Shown: in pieces, positions 1 to 9,878 of the stretch | How the letters are laid out: every line of letters begins with the position of its first letter | How positions within the stretch are numbered: position 1 is the stretch's first letter | Assembly (NCBI GenBank): GCA_021432635.1 | Contig: MU270054.1 | Location: 336,055 to 400,054, forward strand | DNA length: 64,000 nt | Direction: 5' to 3' | Source: Thozetella sp. PMI_491 | Taxonomy: Eukaryota; Ascomycota; Sordariomycetes; Chaetosphaeriales; Chaetosphaeriaceae | Notes under the pieces: generated by a model | What the model was told of the DNA's origin: nothing | What the model saw: the letters and a program-made list of their open reading frames with translations, nothing else | Database searches by the model: none | Program-made: the position numbers and the translations under genes

Positions 1-1392
1 ATTTTTGGCTGTGGCTGGCACCGCCACTCCCAAATGGGTAGTTACCGGATGTGGTTAGATACGGTAAAATCCATACGGTCGATTTAACGGGGTCGCCATC
101 ATCTACCACAAGGTTTTCCCTTTTGGGCATAAGCCAATTATGCGGGAAGTCGGCGATAACTAGCCTGCAGCGTAGCAGTTATCTCCGGCCGGGTCTAGGC
201 CCAAGGGCCACTCGAACCCCGGGCCAAGCAGCTTTCGCGCACCTGCACTCTGAGAAAAAGAAGACCTGGATCGACCGGAAAGTTAAAATATAGGTCGCAA
301 ATCAGCACTGAATCGTGTTTGCTATAGACCTTGGCGCTGCCAGGTGGTGGGCCTAATGCTGTTGTAGGTCAATGTACTCTGTATCTTGAGCGAAGAGGTC
401 ACTAGCACAGGGATCTTTATTTTCACGGTACAATTATTACCGGCGCCAATATCCGAAGTCCTTCTGTTAGCTGAACTGTTCATGCTTTCATGCTGACTCA
501 GCTGGAAGCATCCTCCTTTAGCCAATCTTCTCTGGATAATGGGGAAATCACAGCTTGGTGAAAATGTATACTTTCTCTGGGCTTACGATTTAGTCCCAAG
601 AGGCTGTGCGTAGCACATAGGCGAAATCCGAAGGTTCACATGAGAACAGTAAACAGCGTCTGGGCCTCGCATGCGCATTGAGAGCCGACTCATCATTCTT
701 ACTGTCACTCTCTCTCTCTCTCTCTCTCCGTCCCCTTTCGTTTTTCGTCAAAGTCTCCCGGCCATGATACATGCCAGAGGTAGTTCACAAGCTAGACTTT
801 GAAACCAAAATTAAAAGGAGCAATGCGATACCTGGTGGTTAGTCTCACCGATTGTGCTCCTCGGCCAGCGGACCTTTTCATCCTAGCGCCGTGCAAATTG
901 GCAGAGGTAACACTATAGTGAGGAAAGAGAATGTTGGAACAACATGAGTTATGTTCTATATATAAATGTTGTTATTAGACCTTGGAAGCCGGCTATGTCT
1001 TCAACACATAATTGCATAACCCGTGCTCTTGTCTATCTCTTTATACCAGATGGAGCTGGCACAGACTAGTTCTCTAATACTATCAGCCTCAAAGACGGCT
1101 CACTAGCACTAGCCCGTTATGCTCAGAGCTTTTCCGAGCAGCACGGTTACGTTCTTCAATAAAGCGCTGTGATGCGCCTACGGAGTATGCCAAGGGTGAG
1201 ACCTAGCTTTATCTTATCGTTTACCCCTGCAGCGACCGGGTCGTCGGCTCAACAACGATCTGCGAGATGTCAGACAACCCCGCGCCGCACTAAACCCGCC
1301 TAAGCAATTTTAAATGGGCTGTGTTGTGCCTCCAGAACTTTGTCTTCACCCACCAACCGCCCTTCCTTACGATAATCGGTACCATCGTTGCA
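1..1392. other. Intergenic, no supported gene
   Basis: No reading frame here shows a recognisable domain or a convincing splice pattern. The one clear structure is a CT microsatellite near 707-728. The start of the amidohydrolase promoter lies at the right edge. Confidence 0.5.
707..728. repeat. CT dinucleotide microsatellite
   Basis: An almost pure run of CT units directly visible in the sequence. It lies in an intergenic stretch about 0.65 kb upstream of the amidohydrolase start. Confidence 0.85.
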
Positions 1393-2755
1393 ATGCGTCT
1401 CCCACATCGCTCTACCGTGCAAGACGAGGCACTCCTTCTAGCCGATGAGGATGTCCCGACTTTTGCTGGCCTGTCTAGTGACCTCTTGATCCCCGGCCGT
1501 GGCGATCCTATCAAATCTGGAGCTATTGTGATAAAGGATGACAAGGTCGATTGGGTCGGCCCCTATGCGGACCTTCCCCGCAAATATGCGGATGTCAAGT
1601 TCACTCATGTGCCTGTACTGATGCCGGGGATGTGGGACTTACACACTCACTTCACCGGAACCGGGCTTGCCTTTGGGCCCATAGGTGACCCGTCCATGTT
1701 GCTGCCGGGCGCTAACGCGCTGGCCGGCGCAGTAGTGGTCGCCGATCTAAAGAGGACCCTAGAGGCGGGATTCACGAGCGTCCGGGAGCTTGGAGGAGTG
1801 AGTCTCTAAAGCGATATGGATCGGGATGCATGGCTGACTCTTGGTGCAGTGCGCCGGCTACCTATGGCCTGGCATCCGGGACGGATACCTCGTGGGACCG
1901 AATGTTTACTCGTCTCTAACCGCGCTTTCCTGCACGGGTGGCCACGGAGACTTCCATAATCTGCCCCTGTGTGCTGTTACCCACAATGCGCAGCACATTG
2001 GCGGGATATGCGACGGTGTGGACGGATGCAGGCTGGAAGTGCGGAACATGGTCCGCCAGGGCGCCCGCTGCATCAAGGTCTGCTCCTCGGGCGGGGTTTT
2101 GAGTCTCAACGATGACCCGGAGGACCGGCAGTACTCCGATGCCGAATTGAAGGCAATCGTTGATGAAGCGTCTTTGACCGGCCTCACGGTCGCCGCTCAT
2201 GCGATCGGGAAGGCCGGGATTCTGTCGGCGCTCCGCGCGGGCATCAGGAGCATTGAGCACGGATGCTACGTGGATGACGAGGTCGCCGAAGAGATGAAGA
2301 AGGTGGGCGCGGTGCTTGTCGCTACCCGTCAGATCCAGGAGGGCATCTATGCAGACGACCGGGAATTTGCGCCCATCATCCGCAAGAAGATCGAGAAGAT
2401 TGTCCCTCTGACCAGGGAGAACTATAGGCTGGCCGTGAGCAGGGGAGTCAAGATTGCCCTGGGCACCGATAGCTTTAGCAGCGATGTTAACCATCGTGTC
2501 TCACACGGAAAGAATGCCATGGAGCTGGTATACGCAGCCCGCGCTGGGCTGACGCCGCTGCAGGTCATAGAAGCATGCACCGCAACGCCTCCAGAGGTAC
2601 TTGGGAAGAAGGCGCCCAAGACAGGACAGCTGAAGGAAGGATATGACGCGGATGTGCTAGGAGTCGTTGGGAGTCCATTGGACGACATCTCCATCCTTGT
2701 CAACCCTGATAACATCACCCACGTCTGGAAAGGCGGAAAGTTATACAAGTCTTGA
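1393..2755 (+). CDS. Ochratoxinase-like metal-dependent amidohydrolase
   Basis: Two exons, 1393-1797 and 1850-2755, joined in phase 0 across a 52-nt GTGAGT...CAG intron; 436 aa. The fold is the amidohydrolase/imidazolonepropionase type. The bimetal ligands are all visible: HTH pair H84/H86, the lysine that is usually carboxylated K211 (IKV), H252 (AAH), H272 (IEH) and D342 (GTD). The C-terminal TGQLKEGYDADV and HVWKGGKL blocks close the beta-sandwich domain. The order and wording of these motifs match fungal ochratoxinase (an amidase that splits ochratoxin A), which is about 480 aa. The residue two after H252 is Ile, where I recall His in ochratoxinase, so the substrate may differ. The first ATG after an upstream in-frame GTG was taken as start. 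No signal peptide is evident. Other possible activities are prolidase-like peptidase or another amidase. The family is secure, the substrate is not. Confidence 0.85.
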
Positions 2756-3004
2756 ATTCATGGCAGTTAGCACGGACTTGCTGGGACAGCTAAGTAGAGG
2801 AGAGGGGGGACGCCTGGGTGTTCTTGTTAAAGAAACTGGGAGCGTTTTGGTGCAAGCCATATATCGCCAGAGCAACTGCCTCGTCTCTGTGCTCGGCGTA
2901 GTTATCTATATTAAAGAGAGAACAATTGAGCTGGTTTTGAGGATATCGAACATCACAAAGGGCCGTACGTCCGAAATTAAAGCTCGTCTAGGCAATAACT
3001 GTTC

Positions 3005-4140
3005 TCACAGAACATAGACCAGCTTCGTACCACTAACCTTGCCCTGCCTCATCAAATCAAGCCCATCCAGCACGCCCTCCAGGCCACTGCCCACTTGGGT
3101 GGGAGGGAGTTTCAGTCGACCCTCCTGTAGAATCGGCTCTCCTTCCTCTGCAACCCATTTCTTCATAAACTCGAAATGGTCAGGTCGTGCTTCTATCCTG
3201 ACCCCACGCTTCTCGATCGTTTCCCCAATGGCAGTGTACCCCAGCGAATAAGTGGTCTTCACATCAGAGCGAGGAAACTCCAACTTTAAAATCGCCCCAT
3301 AACTCCCACCGGGTGAAATAACTTCGGCGCAAATCTTCACGGAGTCGGGCGAGCCAATGGTATCCCATACGTACGAAAGGGCGTTCTTGGTGAAGCTGTT
3401 TATCTGTGCCGCGCACTGCTCGTCTCTGTAATCGAACACAGCCACGGCCCCCAGCGCCTTCACCAGTTCGAAGTTGCTAGGAGAACAAGTAGCGATCGGC
3501 GTATAACCAGCGCTGCATGGCCAGGTCAGCATCCACGCAATCCATGCCAAGATTGAACTGGGAAGTAGGTCCCTCACAGCTTCGCAAATTGGATTCCAAG
3601 CATTCCAGTAGCCGAACTCCCTCCGTAGATCAAAATCAATTCCCCCTTCGTAGTAGGGTGGCTGGGAACATTTAACCCCATCTGCTGAAAAAGCCCTTGA
3701 GCGCAGGTGACGAGGCCGACCCCAAGCGTCGATGCGTCCGCGAAGGATATGTTGTCCGGAATGCGAAAGGCTAGGTCGGCCTTGACTGCAATCCGCTCGG
3801 CAAACGAACCGTCTTCATTCTCGAGACAATTGGCCCCATGGGCGAAACCGCAGATACGGTCACCTTTCTGCCAGGCCTTGGAATACCCAATGCCAGTCTC
3901 GGCGACCACACCTGCGAAGTCGCAGCCAGATTGCGCCCCTTTGGAATTTTGGTAGTCAATATGCTTCCAGTCTGTAGGGTTGAGCGCAACGGCTTTCACG
4001 TCAACGAGGACATAGCCCGGGCGCAGCCTTGGGTATGGCCGGTCTGTAACTAGAGATGCCTTGCCAGGCTCGCCTTGGTGGACAATGGCCTTCATGCTGT
4101 ATGGGGCGGAAGATGAGCTGTCTCGGTACAAGATTGTCAC
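3005..4140 (-). CDS. LovC-type medium-chain dehydrogenase (trans-acting enoyl reductase-like)
   Basis: Exons 4140-3578 and 3512-3005, joined across a 65-nt intron with phase preserved; 356 aa, close to the roughly 360 aa of the family. The N-terminal GroES-like half carries NPTDWKH and GCDFAGVV, and the Rossmann half carries GGSSATG followed by AGYTPIATCSP. These are the hallmarks of the zinc-free MDR group that includes LovC and ToxD, which reduce enoyl intermediates for highly reducing polyketide synthases using NADPH. No PKS is present in this window, so here the enzyme is either an orphan or acts on a free enone. An internal Met at residue 16 (MKAIVHQ) is the more usual family start and could be the true one. 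The gene runs convergently with the amidohydrolase, 249 bp away. Confidence 0.85.
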
Positions 4141-4685
4141 TTAGTTTGTCCTAGAGCTCGAGAGACGGGGCAAATGCGGTGCAGAATGTGGCCCGCCGCA
4201 GAGAAGGACGGCGTCATGGAGAAGGTAAATAAATCGGCAAGGAGTTCACATCCTTGGAAGGTTGGTGCTTACAAATCTCATTGCACGTAACTATAGTTTG
4301 GTTGGACTGCAGCGGGTTACACGTAAGAGCCCCCTCTTCCCCCCTCTTCCCCCCTCTTCCCCTCTTTTTGCTGTCAAAGATAGCGCTATGCTCTCCATGG
4401 CATGACTCTTATCTCAAGAAATAGGGACAGCTGTTACTCAGCGCATTCCGAGTCCAGACGCTCCTTGTAAGTTTAGGTTTCTGGCCTGAACCTATGATTA
4501 TTTGATGACTCGATCTTCTACATTGGGACAAGCCAACTTGGTAAGCTCATCGTCGCTGCTCATTGAATACTGATCAAGGCTATGGACAGATTATGCCGCA
4601 TCATATGTATTATTAAAATGACGTCAGAGTGATCCAACTTGATAGACCTATCGAAGTTACGCTCTCTCGGCATGGATGTACTACT
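4141..4685. other. Intergenic with a short tandem repeat
   Basis: This gap lies between the LovC-like gene and the 3' end of the LPMO gene. Apart from the 10-bp pyrimidine repeat near 4331 no feature is supported. Confidence 0.5.
4331..4365. repeat. Tandem 10-bp pyrimidine repeat (CCCCTCTTCC x3)
   Basis: Three consecutive copies of a C/T-only decamer, followed by a truncated copy running into CTCTTTTTG. It sits about 200 bp upstream of the LovC-like gene (minus strand), so it could be a purine/pyrimidine promoter tract. Confidence 0.85.
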
Positions 4686-5458
4686 CTATCCGGTCCAAAC
4701 CGCGGGTCCTGGGGCAGTGTAGGTTTTCGGGTGGCTTCCTAAGTTTGCCGAGAGACCCGGATCACTCATATTATACGCGCCGGGAAATGCTACCAATGGC
4801 CCCGGTACACCACTGCCGCCTCCAGTGACAGTCACTTGGCCGCATCCCAAATAGAGTTGTGGCGCCCCGGGAATGTGAAGGCCGATGTGCTCGGGTCGAA
4901 CGAGATAATCCCCGGCGGGGAGGTTCTTGGGGATCGTTACGCCGAGTGGATTTGGCCCTGGAACTTTTGTTAAGAACTTGTTCGTTTCGCAGATGGAATA
5001 TGAAACTTGCACGTAGCAGGGAACATGTCCCCGGGTCCTTTAAAGGTGGCCCCCGATGAGTATATTTTGAACCATACAGCCCCGGACGGTTGCCAGGTAC
5101 CGGCAGTACTGCCCGATGGCACCTTTGCCATGTACACTTGATACGGCCCAGGGTGGTATGGCGCTTGGCTGTAGTAAATATGGAGTTGGCCGCCCGCGGC
5201 CACACTGAATGTCTTTGGTGCTGTTGCCGACCCCTCCTGATAGCATGTCATTTGAGGACTGGCAAGATTCTGAATGGGCGCATGGCTGTATTGGTTCCCT
5301 GGCGTTCGAACATACGCAAAATCCGTTCCAGCAGCTCCGATGTTCACGAGAGTATCTGTCCGTAGAATATTAGCGACAGTAATAGCATGAAGCTACAAAA
5401 ACTTACAGTGGCCGTGGGAAACAGCCCCAAAAGCCAGTAGTAAAGCGAAGAGCTGCAT
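4686..5458 (-). CDS. AA9 lytic polysaccharide monooxygenase (secreted)
   Basis: Exons 5458-5407, 5355-5011 and 4957-4686; 222 aa. A 16-residue signal peptide ends in SHG, leaving His17 as the mature N-terminus needed for the copper histidine brace. The second copper His is H85 in YHPGP, the axial Tyr is Y168 in the QLY motif (with Q166), and C55/C171 fit the conserved disulfide. The TIPKNLPAGDYLVR and GAPQLYLGCGQ blocks are typical AA9. The enzyme would oxidatively cleave cellulose or related glucans outside the cell. There is no CBM1 tail. The second intron (5010-4958, 53 nt) fits only if the donor is GC (GCAAGT) with acceptor CCAG. That splice restores the conserved Trp and the frame, whereas no GT donor I tried does. 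The alternative is a frameshifted gene. Confidence 0.85.
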
Positions 5459-5805
5459 GATGTCGAAGGATTGTGGCACAAAATCGCAAACGAAATTAGC
5501 AGAGAATGATCGCGATGGACTTCATGCTTTATATCTTCACGATGATCCTGTCTGGATTAATTACCGGGTTGTATTCGGCTTAGCATACTCCGCGGTCTCG
5601 GGCAAGTTCGTGGGGTTAATTGTCAAAGTGCGGCAGTGGATATTGCAAGCCAGAAGTGATTGGCTGATTCCTTTATGATGTCCCGCAACTTGCATCCTAT
5701 ATTATACTCATTATAGCGATACAGATATAGAATGTCCGGCTGATTCGCCGTTCGTTCACCCCACACTGCGAAATCAGGTTGAGTCGGCTATCATAGCTAG
5801 CCATA

Positions 5806-5842
5806 CGGAGATCGCTACCAAAAGTCTTTGCTCACCGCCTTG
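5806..5842 (+). repeat. Left terminal inverted repeat of the MITE
   Basis: 37 bp; differs from the right repeat only at the ninth base (G versus A). Confidence 0.85.
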
Positions 5843-6016
5843 AGACCAGGGCTGTAGCCAACCCTAACCCTAGATCAAGTTAGGCTTAAAGTTTTAGCAA
5901 CAATGGCTGCTAGCAGAGCCTGTTAGCATTAAAGCTATAGTGCGTTTAGTGGCTAGGTCCCCTGTACCCATAGTGGATGCTTTCTGCCGGCAGAAATTCA
6001 TACCCTGGCCATTCCC

Positions 6017-6053
6017 CAAGGCGGTGAGCAAAGACTTTTGGTAGTGATCTCCG
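6017..6053 (-). repeat. Right terminal inverted repeat of the MITE
   Basis: 37 bp, inverted copy of 5806-5842 with one mismatch, followed directly by TA. Confidence 0.85.
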
Positions 6054-7008
6054 TACTAAGGCTTATTATACAGGCCGCAGGTGACTCGGGATATATTTGA
6101 AGCTTTTGGTATTGGTCGATCCATAAGGTTTTGAAGGGTTTCTTAGCTTGATTAATAGCTCTCAGAGGGATGCCCATCCCAATACATGCCCCGTTTTAGT
6201 TGAATTGTATTAATTATTAGTTCTATAGCACTTAGCTACTCCTTAGATCTAAATCTACACAGATTGTTCTTCGCGAATTCTCAATACTATAGATGTTATA
6301 GCTATGGAGAAGCAACCAATCGCAGAGGGGATTAGCTGGATATAATGCGTGCAAGTCTCGTTTTATCTCACCTGTATTTATTTGTAACCCTGAAGGGCTT
6401 GCTCTTTCTGACGTGTTCTCACTCGTATTTTCTTGTCCATCATACTAAAGGACATATATGCTATTATTTAAGCTTTTAGGCTGGAGCGACCCAACGACAG
6501 ATATCACAAGTAGAAGAAGTCCGATATAATACACTTAGACCTCGGCATGATGAAGAAGTACATAATTAGACAAGAAAAGAAATCAAAAAACAAGTGGGAA
6601 AGAACTTGAATCGAATTTCCCAAGGACGATTTATCCCTAATATAAATAATACCACAGCATGGCTTCGGCAGACCATGCCGCAGACCACTTATTGTAAGGA
6701 CACTCAGGTTTCTTAGATCTTTCACCGAGTGCGAATCTTGATCAGTATATACGTGGTAGCAGCCTGGGGGTGACAAATTTATCCCCAGGTACTCCGCAGT
6801 CTAAAGCTAAGTGGTTAATTAGTTTTAAATCATTACCGGCACCGCATTGTTACCTTTTTGGCGAATATATAGCTTTAGTCGCCACTTAGATCTAACCCTG
6901 ACACATCTAGGTATATAAAGCCGAACGGGATGATGCAAATATCAATGTGCCAAATATGTTGTATTAATGTTTAACGCCATATATCCTATTTTGTACATCC
7001 CAAGTTAC

Positions 7009-7615
7009 TTATGCTGAAGCAACGTTATCACGCTCGGCGAATTTCTTCACGACGTGTGAAATCGAGTATTCGTATCCCGCAGCTCCACAGCCAACCTTAG
7101 ACTTTGTTAGGAACATAATCTCGATACTTTCCTTCGAAGATTGAACTCACAATGATGGCCTTCGCTTTGTCGGAGAAGTAAGAATGATGGCGCCATTCTT
7201 CCCTAGCGTGAATATTCGCGACGTGGAGCTCGATAAAGGGGATAGAAACGCCTAAGAGCGCGTCACGGATGGCAACCGAGGTGTGGGTAAAGCCGCCGGG
7301 GTTGATGACTATCCCATCTGTGCCATCGGTCCTAGCCTCTTGGATACGGTCAACAATTGCGCCTTCCCAATTGCTGTCAATGGTACATTAGTCTTTTTTT
7401 CTTCGTCTCGCTCACGCTGCGTGGCCCTGTTGTTTTGGGCATCCTACGCACCTTTGGAAGAAGTCAACGTTGGCATTGAGCTCCTCTCCCTGCTTCTTGC
7501 CCGCCGTCTCTACATCGTTGAGTGTCTCGTATCCGTAGAGGTGTGGCTCGCGAGTGCCGAGGAGGTTCAGGTTCGGGCCATTGATAACGAGAACGGTCTT
7601 CTTGCTGTTGCGCAT
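7009..7615 (-). CDS. qutE: Type II (catabolic) 3-dehydroquinate dehydratase
   Basis: Exons 7615-7452, 7373-7151 and 7095-7009; 157 aa, the normal length for type II dehydroquinases. It interconverts 3-dehydroquinate and 3-dehydroshikimate in the cytosol. The visible signature is [18 protein letters not shown] (catalytic R22 and Y27), then [22 protein letters not shown] (N79, H85), [12 protein letters not shown] (E103, H105) and [10 protein letters not shown], and a final GYEYSISHV helix. Intron 1 is 78 nt. Intron 2 is 55 nt and ends in an unusual AAG acceptor, but the third exon restores the conserved C-terminus, so I accept it. Fungal genes of this class (qutE/qa-2) normally lie in quinate clusters. 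Here the divergent neighbour is a Gfo/Idh/MocA enzyme and no quinate dehydrogenase or dehydroshikimate dehydratase is nearby. The shared promoter holds three GCCCCCAA octamers. Confidence 0.88.
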
Positions 7616-8110
7616 GTTGACGGTGTTTTCAAGAACAGATAGACCGAGGAGAGTGATGCAGGTGCTTCGTATCCGCGAGGAGATTTACCGATGTCGTGCT
7701 GGGATGTTCTATCCAATATAAAGCCTGCGGACTCCGATGCTTTGCAGCAGCACCCCCGATGCCGCCGATTAAATAACTGACTCGGGACGCGGCTATGGCA
7801 AAGATCTGGTCGACTCCCCGCTCCAGTCCGCATACCCCGCAGAATCCCCGCGTTTGGGGTGACGAGAGCTGCCCCCATTTGTCTCCATTTGTCTCCACCT
7901 GCCCCCAATCTGCCCCCAAATGTGCCCCCAACGTCCCCAACCGAGGCCGGAAACGGAAGGGCACAGGGCTTGCAAAGGCGGCATGAGCTTCCCCAAGCAC
8001 TTGCTTTAAGAATGGTTCGAGCTGCAAGAAGCCTCGGAGATGCCTGCTGGTGACGTGAACAACCATCCTTTCCTCTTACTCCCCGACTTCAATCTCTGTC
8101 ATCAGCCAAT
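7616..8110. promoter_or_regulatory. Divergent promoter between dehydroquinase and Gfo/Idh genes
   Basis: A 495-bp gap shared by two divergent genes. It contains three exact GCCCCCAA octamers (7901-7908, 7912-7919, 7924-7931), a near match GCCCCCAT at 7871 and a TTTGGGG at 7853. The same octamer recurs in the SDR/MFS gap and upstream of the C2H2 regulator, which suggests common control. The regulatory role is inferred; the repeats are directly visible. Confidence 0.6.
7871..7942 (+). repeat. Array of degenerate GCCCCCA / TTTGTCTCCA repeats
   Basis: The stretch has two adjacent TTTGTCTCCA-like units (7878-7897) followed by three GCCCCCAA units at 11-12 bp spacing and a final GTCCCCAACC. The roughly one-helical-turn spacing is what tandem zinc-finger binding sites often show, but it may simply be a decayed minisatellite. 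Confidence 0.7.
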
Positions 8111-9352
8111 ATGGCCACTCCCAAAGTCCACAATGTCGGAATCATCATGAACGGCGTGACCGGCCGGATGGGCACGAATCAGCATCTGATTCGGTCCATC
8201 TGCGCCATACGCAAAGAAGGGGGCCTCAAGACCGCGGATGGCGATATCATCATGCCGGACCCCATCCTCGTCGGGCGCAACCCTGCGAAGCTGCAGGAGC
8301 TGTGCACCGCTCAGGGCATTGAGAAGTGGACCACCGACCTCGACGCTACCCTCGATGACCCCGCCAACATTATATATTTCGATGCGCAGACAACTGGCAG
8401 GCGTGCCGATGCCGTCAAGAAGGCGATTGCCAAGGGGAAGCACGTCTACTGCGAGAAGCCTACCGCGGTGAATGCCGCAGAGGCCCTCGACTTGTACCAC
8501 GTGGCGACCGCTGCCGGTGTCAAGAATGGCGTGGTCCAAGACAAATTGTGGCTTCCGGGGCTGCTCAAGCTGAAGGCTCTCATCGACACCGGCTTCTTTG
8601 GCGACATTCTGTCAGTCCGAGGCGAGTTCGGCTATTGGGTGTTCGACGGGAAGGGACCAGTGGCGCCCCAGCGGCCGAGCTGGAATTACAAAAAGGAAGA
8701 GGATGGTGGCATCATCAGCGACATGCTCTGCCACTGGCAATACGTTATCGAAAACCTGTTTGGGGAGATCAAGTCTCTTACTTGTCTCGGCGCAACACAC
8801 CTCAAGGAGCGAGTCGACGAGAGTGGCAAAGTCTATAAATGCACCGCCGACGATTCCGCCTATTCCACCTTCGAGCTAAAGAACGGCGTCATCGTCCATT
8901 TCAATTCGTCTTGGACCACCCGGGTTCATCGCGACGAGTTGCTTACGATTCAAGTGGACGGAACCAAAGGCAGTGCCGTTGCCGGTCTCAGGTATGCGAG
9001 TCCCCTCCCTTTAGCTTTGAAGTTTCTTCCTTCCATATCAGCTTTTGACTGACTTGTTTCTGCGCCTTACAGGGATTGCACCATTCAGCACGAGAGCCAA
9101 ACGCCGCGTCCTATATGGAACCCAGACATCGAATCGCCTATCAAGTTTCTGGATAGTTGGTCCCGCGCTCCGGAGTGGCAATTGTTTGACAACGCCTTCA
9201 AGGTACAATGGGAACTGTTCCTGAAGCACGTGGTTAAGGACGAGCCTTTCAGGTGGACCCTTCTGGCAGGAGCCAAGGGTGTGCAGCTGACAGAGCTTGC
9301 GGAGCAGAGTTGGCAAAAGAGGGCATGGGTGGATGTCACGCCTCTGGAGTGA
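8111..9352 (+). CDS. Gfo/Idh/MocA-family NAD(P)-dependent oxidoreductase
   Basis: Exons 8111-8991 and 9073-9352 with an 81-nt intron; 386 aa, normal for the family. The N-terminal Rossmann domain has GVTGRMG near residue 16 and the family EKP motif at 115-117 (YCEKPTA), whose Lys is the expected catalytic residue. The C-terminal alpha/beta domain carries [11 protein letters not shown], where the His is the usual substrate/proton-transfer residue. Such enzymes oxidise or reduce cyclic polyols, sugars, inositols or dihydrodiols. The gene is divergent from the dehydroquinase and shares its octamer-rich promoter, so a hydroaromatic or sugar-acid ring substrate is a reasonable inference. There is no signal peptide. 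The exact substrate cannot be read from the sequence. Confidence 0.85.
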
Positions 9353-9878
9353 AAATTTTGATGCCAGGGTGCGGGGGGGAATGTACCAGCTGTTGTTTTC
9401 GTCCCTTGGCCTGGACATATTAAAGTACAAGAAAGATGTAATACAAATCGAGTAAAAGCACTCATACCTTCCACAGGCCACCCTTTGATGACGAATCCAC
9501 TACATATCCGCTTCCTGCGCTCCCAAATACCAAAATATTAAATCATCACGTTCTTGTCGATGAACTTTGTATAGCAGGTAAATAAAGCAGTATATCCGCG
9601 GCATATAGAAAGAGCAGTGGTGAATACCCCTACTATCTCTGCTACTAAGTATAGAGACGATGTCGACAAAACGAGCAGTCTCTGCCTTGAATACAAGAGA
9701 AACCCCAGTGTGGCATCGTCTGAAATATAGCCTCACATTTTAGAAGGAGCGAAACACTAGAGAATAGATGATAAATTATCCGAGAACTTGCGTCGCGGAG
9801 ACCACCGTGCAGAGTCTAGAGAAAGATGTCTACGTCGAAATATGCCACAATACAACCAAGCGTGCCAACTGTGCCCCA
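9353..9878. other. Convergent intergenic gap
   Basis: The 3' flanks of the Gfo/Idh gene and of the SDR gene meet here. No gene or repeat is supported. Confidence 0.5.

Larger units (their letters stand above)
5806..6053. mobile_element. MITE-like non-autonomous element with 37-bp terminal inverted repeats
   Basis: The left end (5806-5842, starting CGGAGATCGCTACC) and the reverse complement of the right end (6017-6053) match at 36 of 37 positions. The element is flanked on both sides by TA (5804-5805 and 6054-6055), as expected for a Tc1/mariner-type target duplication. The 174-bp interior has no ORF. Within it, near 5859-5871, are two telomere-like CCCTAA units. It is best read as a mariner-family MITE mobilised in trans. 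Confidence 0.8.
5459..7008. other. AT-rich gene-free region
   Basis: About 1.5 kb of AT-rich sequence between the LPMO promoter and the 3' end of the dehydroquinase. It contains the 248-bp inverted-repeat element at 5806-6053. The other frames are short and show no family motif. It looks like decayed, transposon-rich spacer. Confidence 0.55.

Noticed and set aside
1916-2494. 192-codon frame on the minus strand opposite the amidohydrolase
   Set aside because: It is a shadow of the GC-rich sense gene; no motif, and the sense frame has all metal ligands.
5859-5871. Telomere-like CCCTAACCCTA
   Set aside because: Only two units, inside the MITE; not a telomere or an interstitial array.
7041-7150. 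Earlier stop ending the dehydroquinase after [10 protein letters not shown]
   Set aside because: A 55-nt intron leads to an exon encoding the conserved type II C-terminus (GYEYSISHV).
7843-7945. CRISPR-like array
   Set aside because: Repeats are short, degenerate and without spacers; the genome is fungal.
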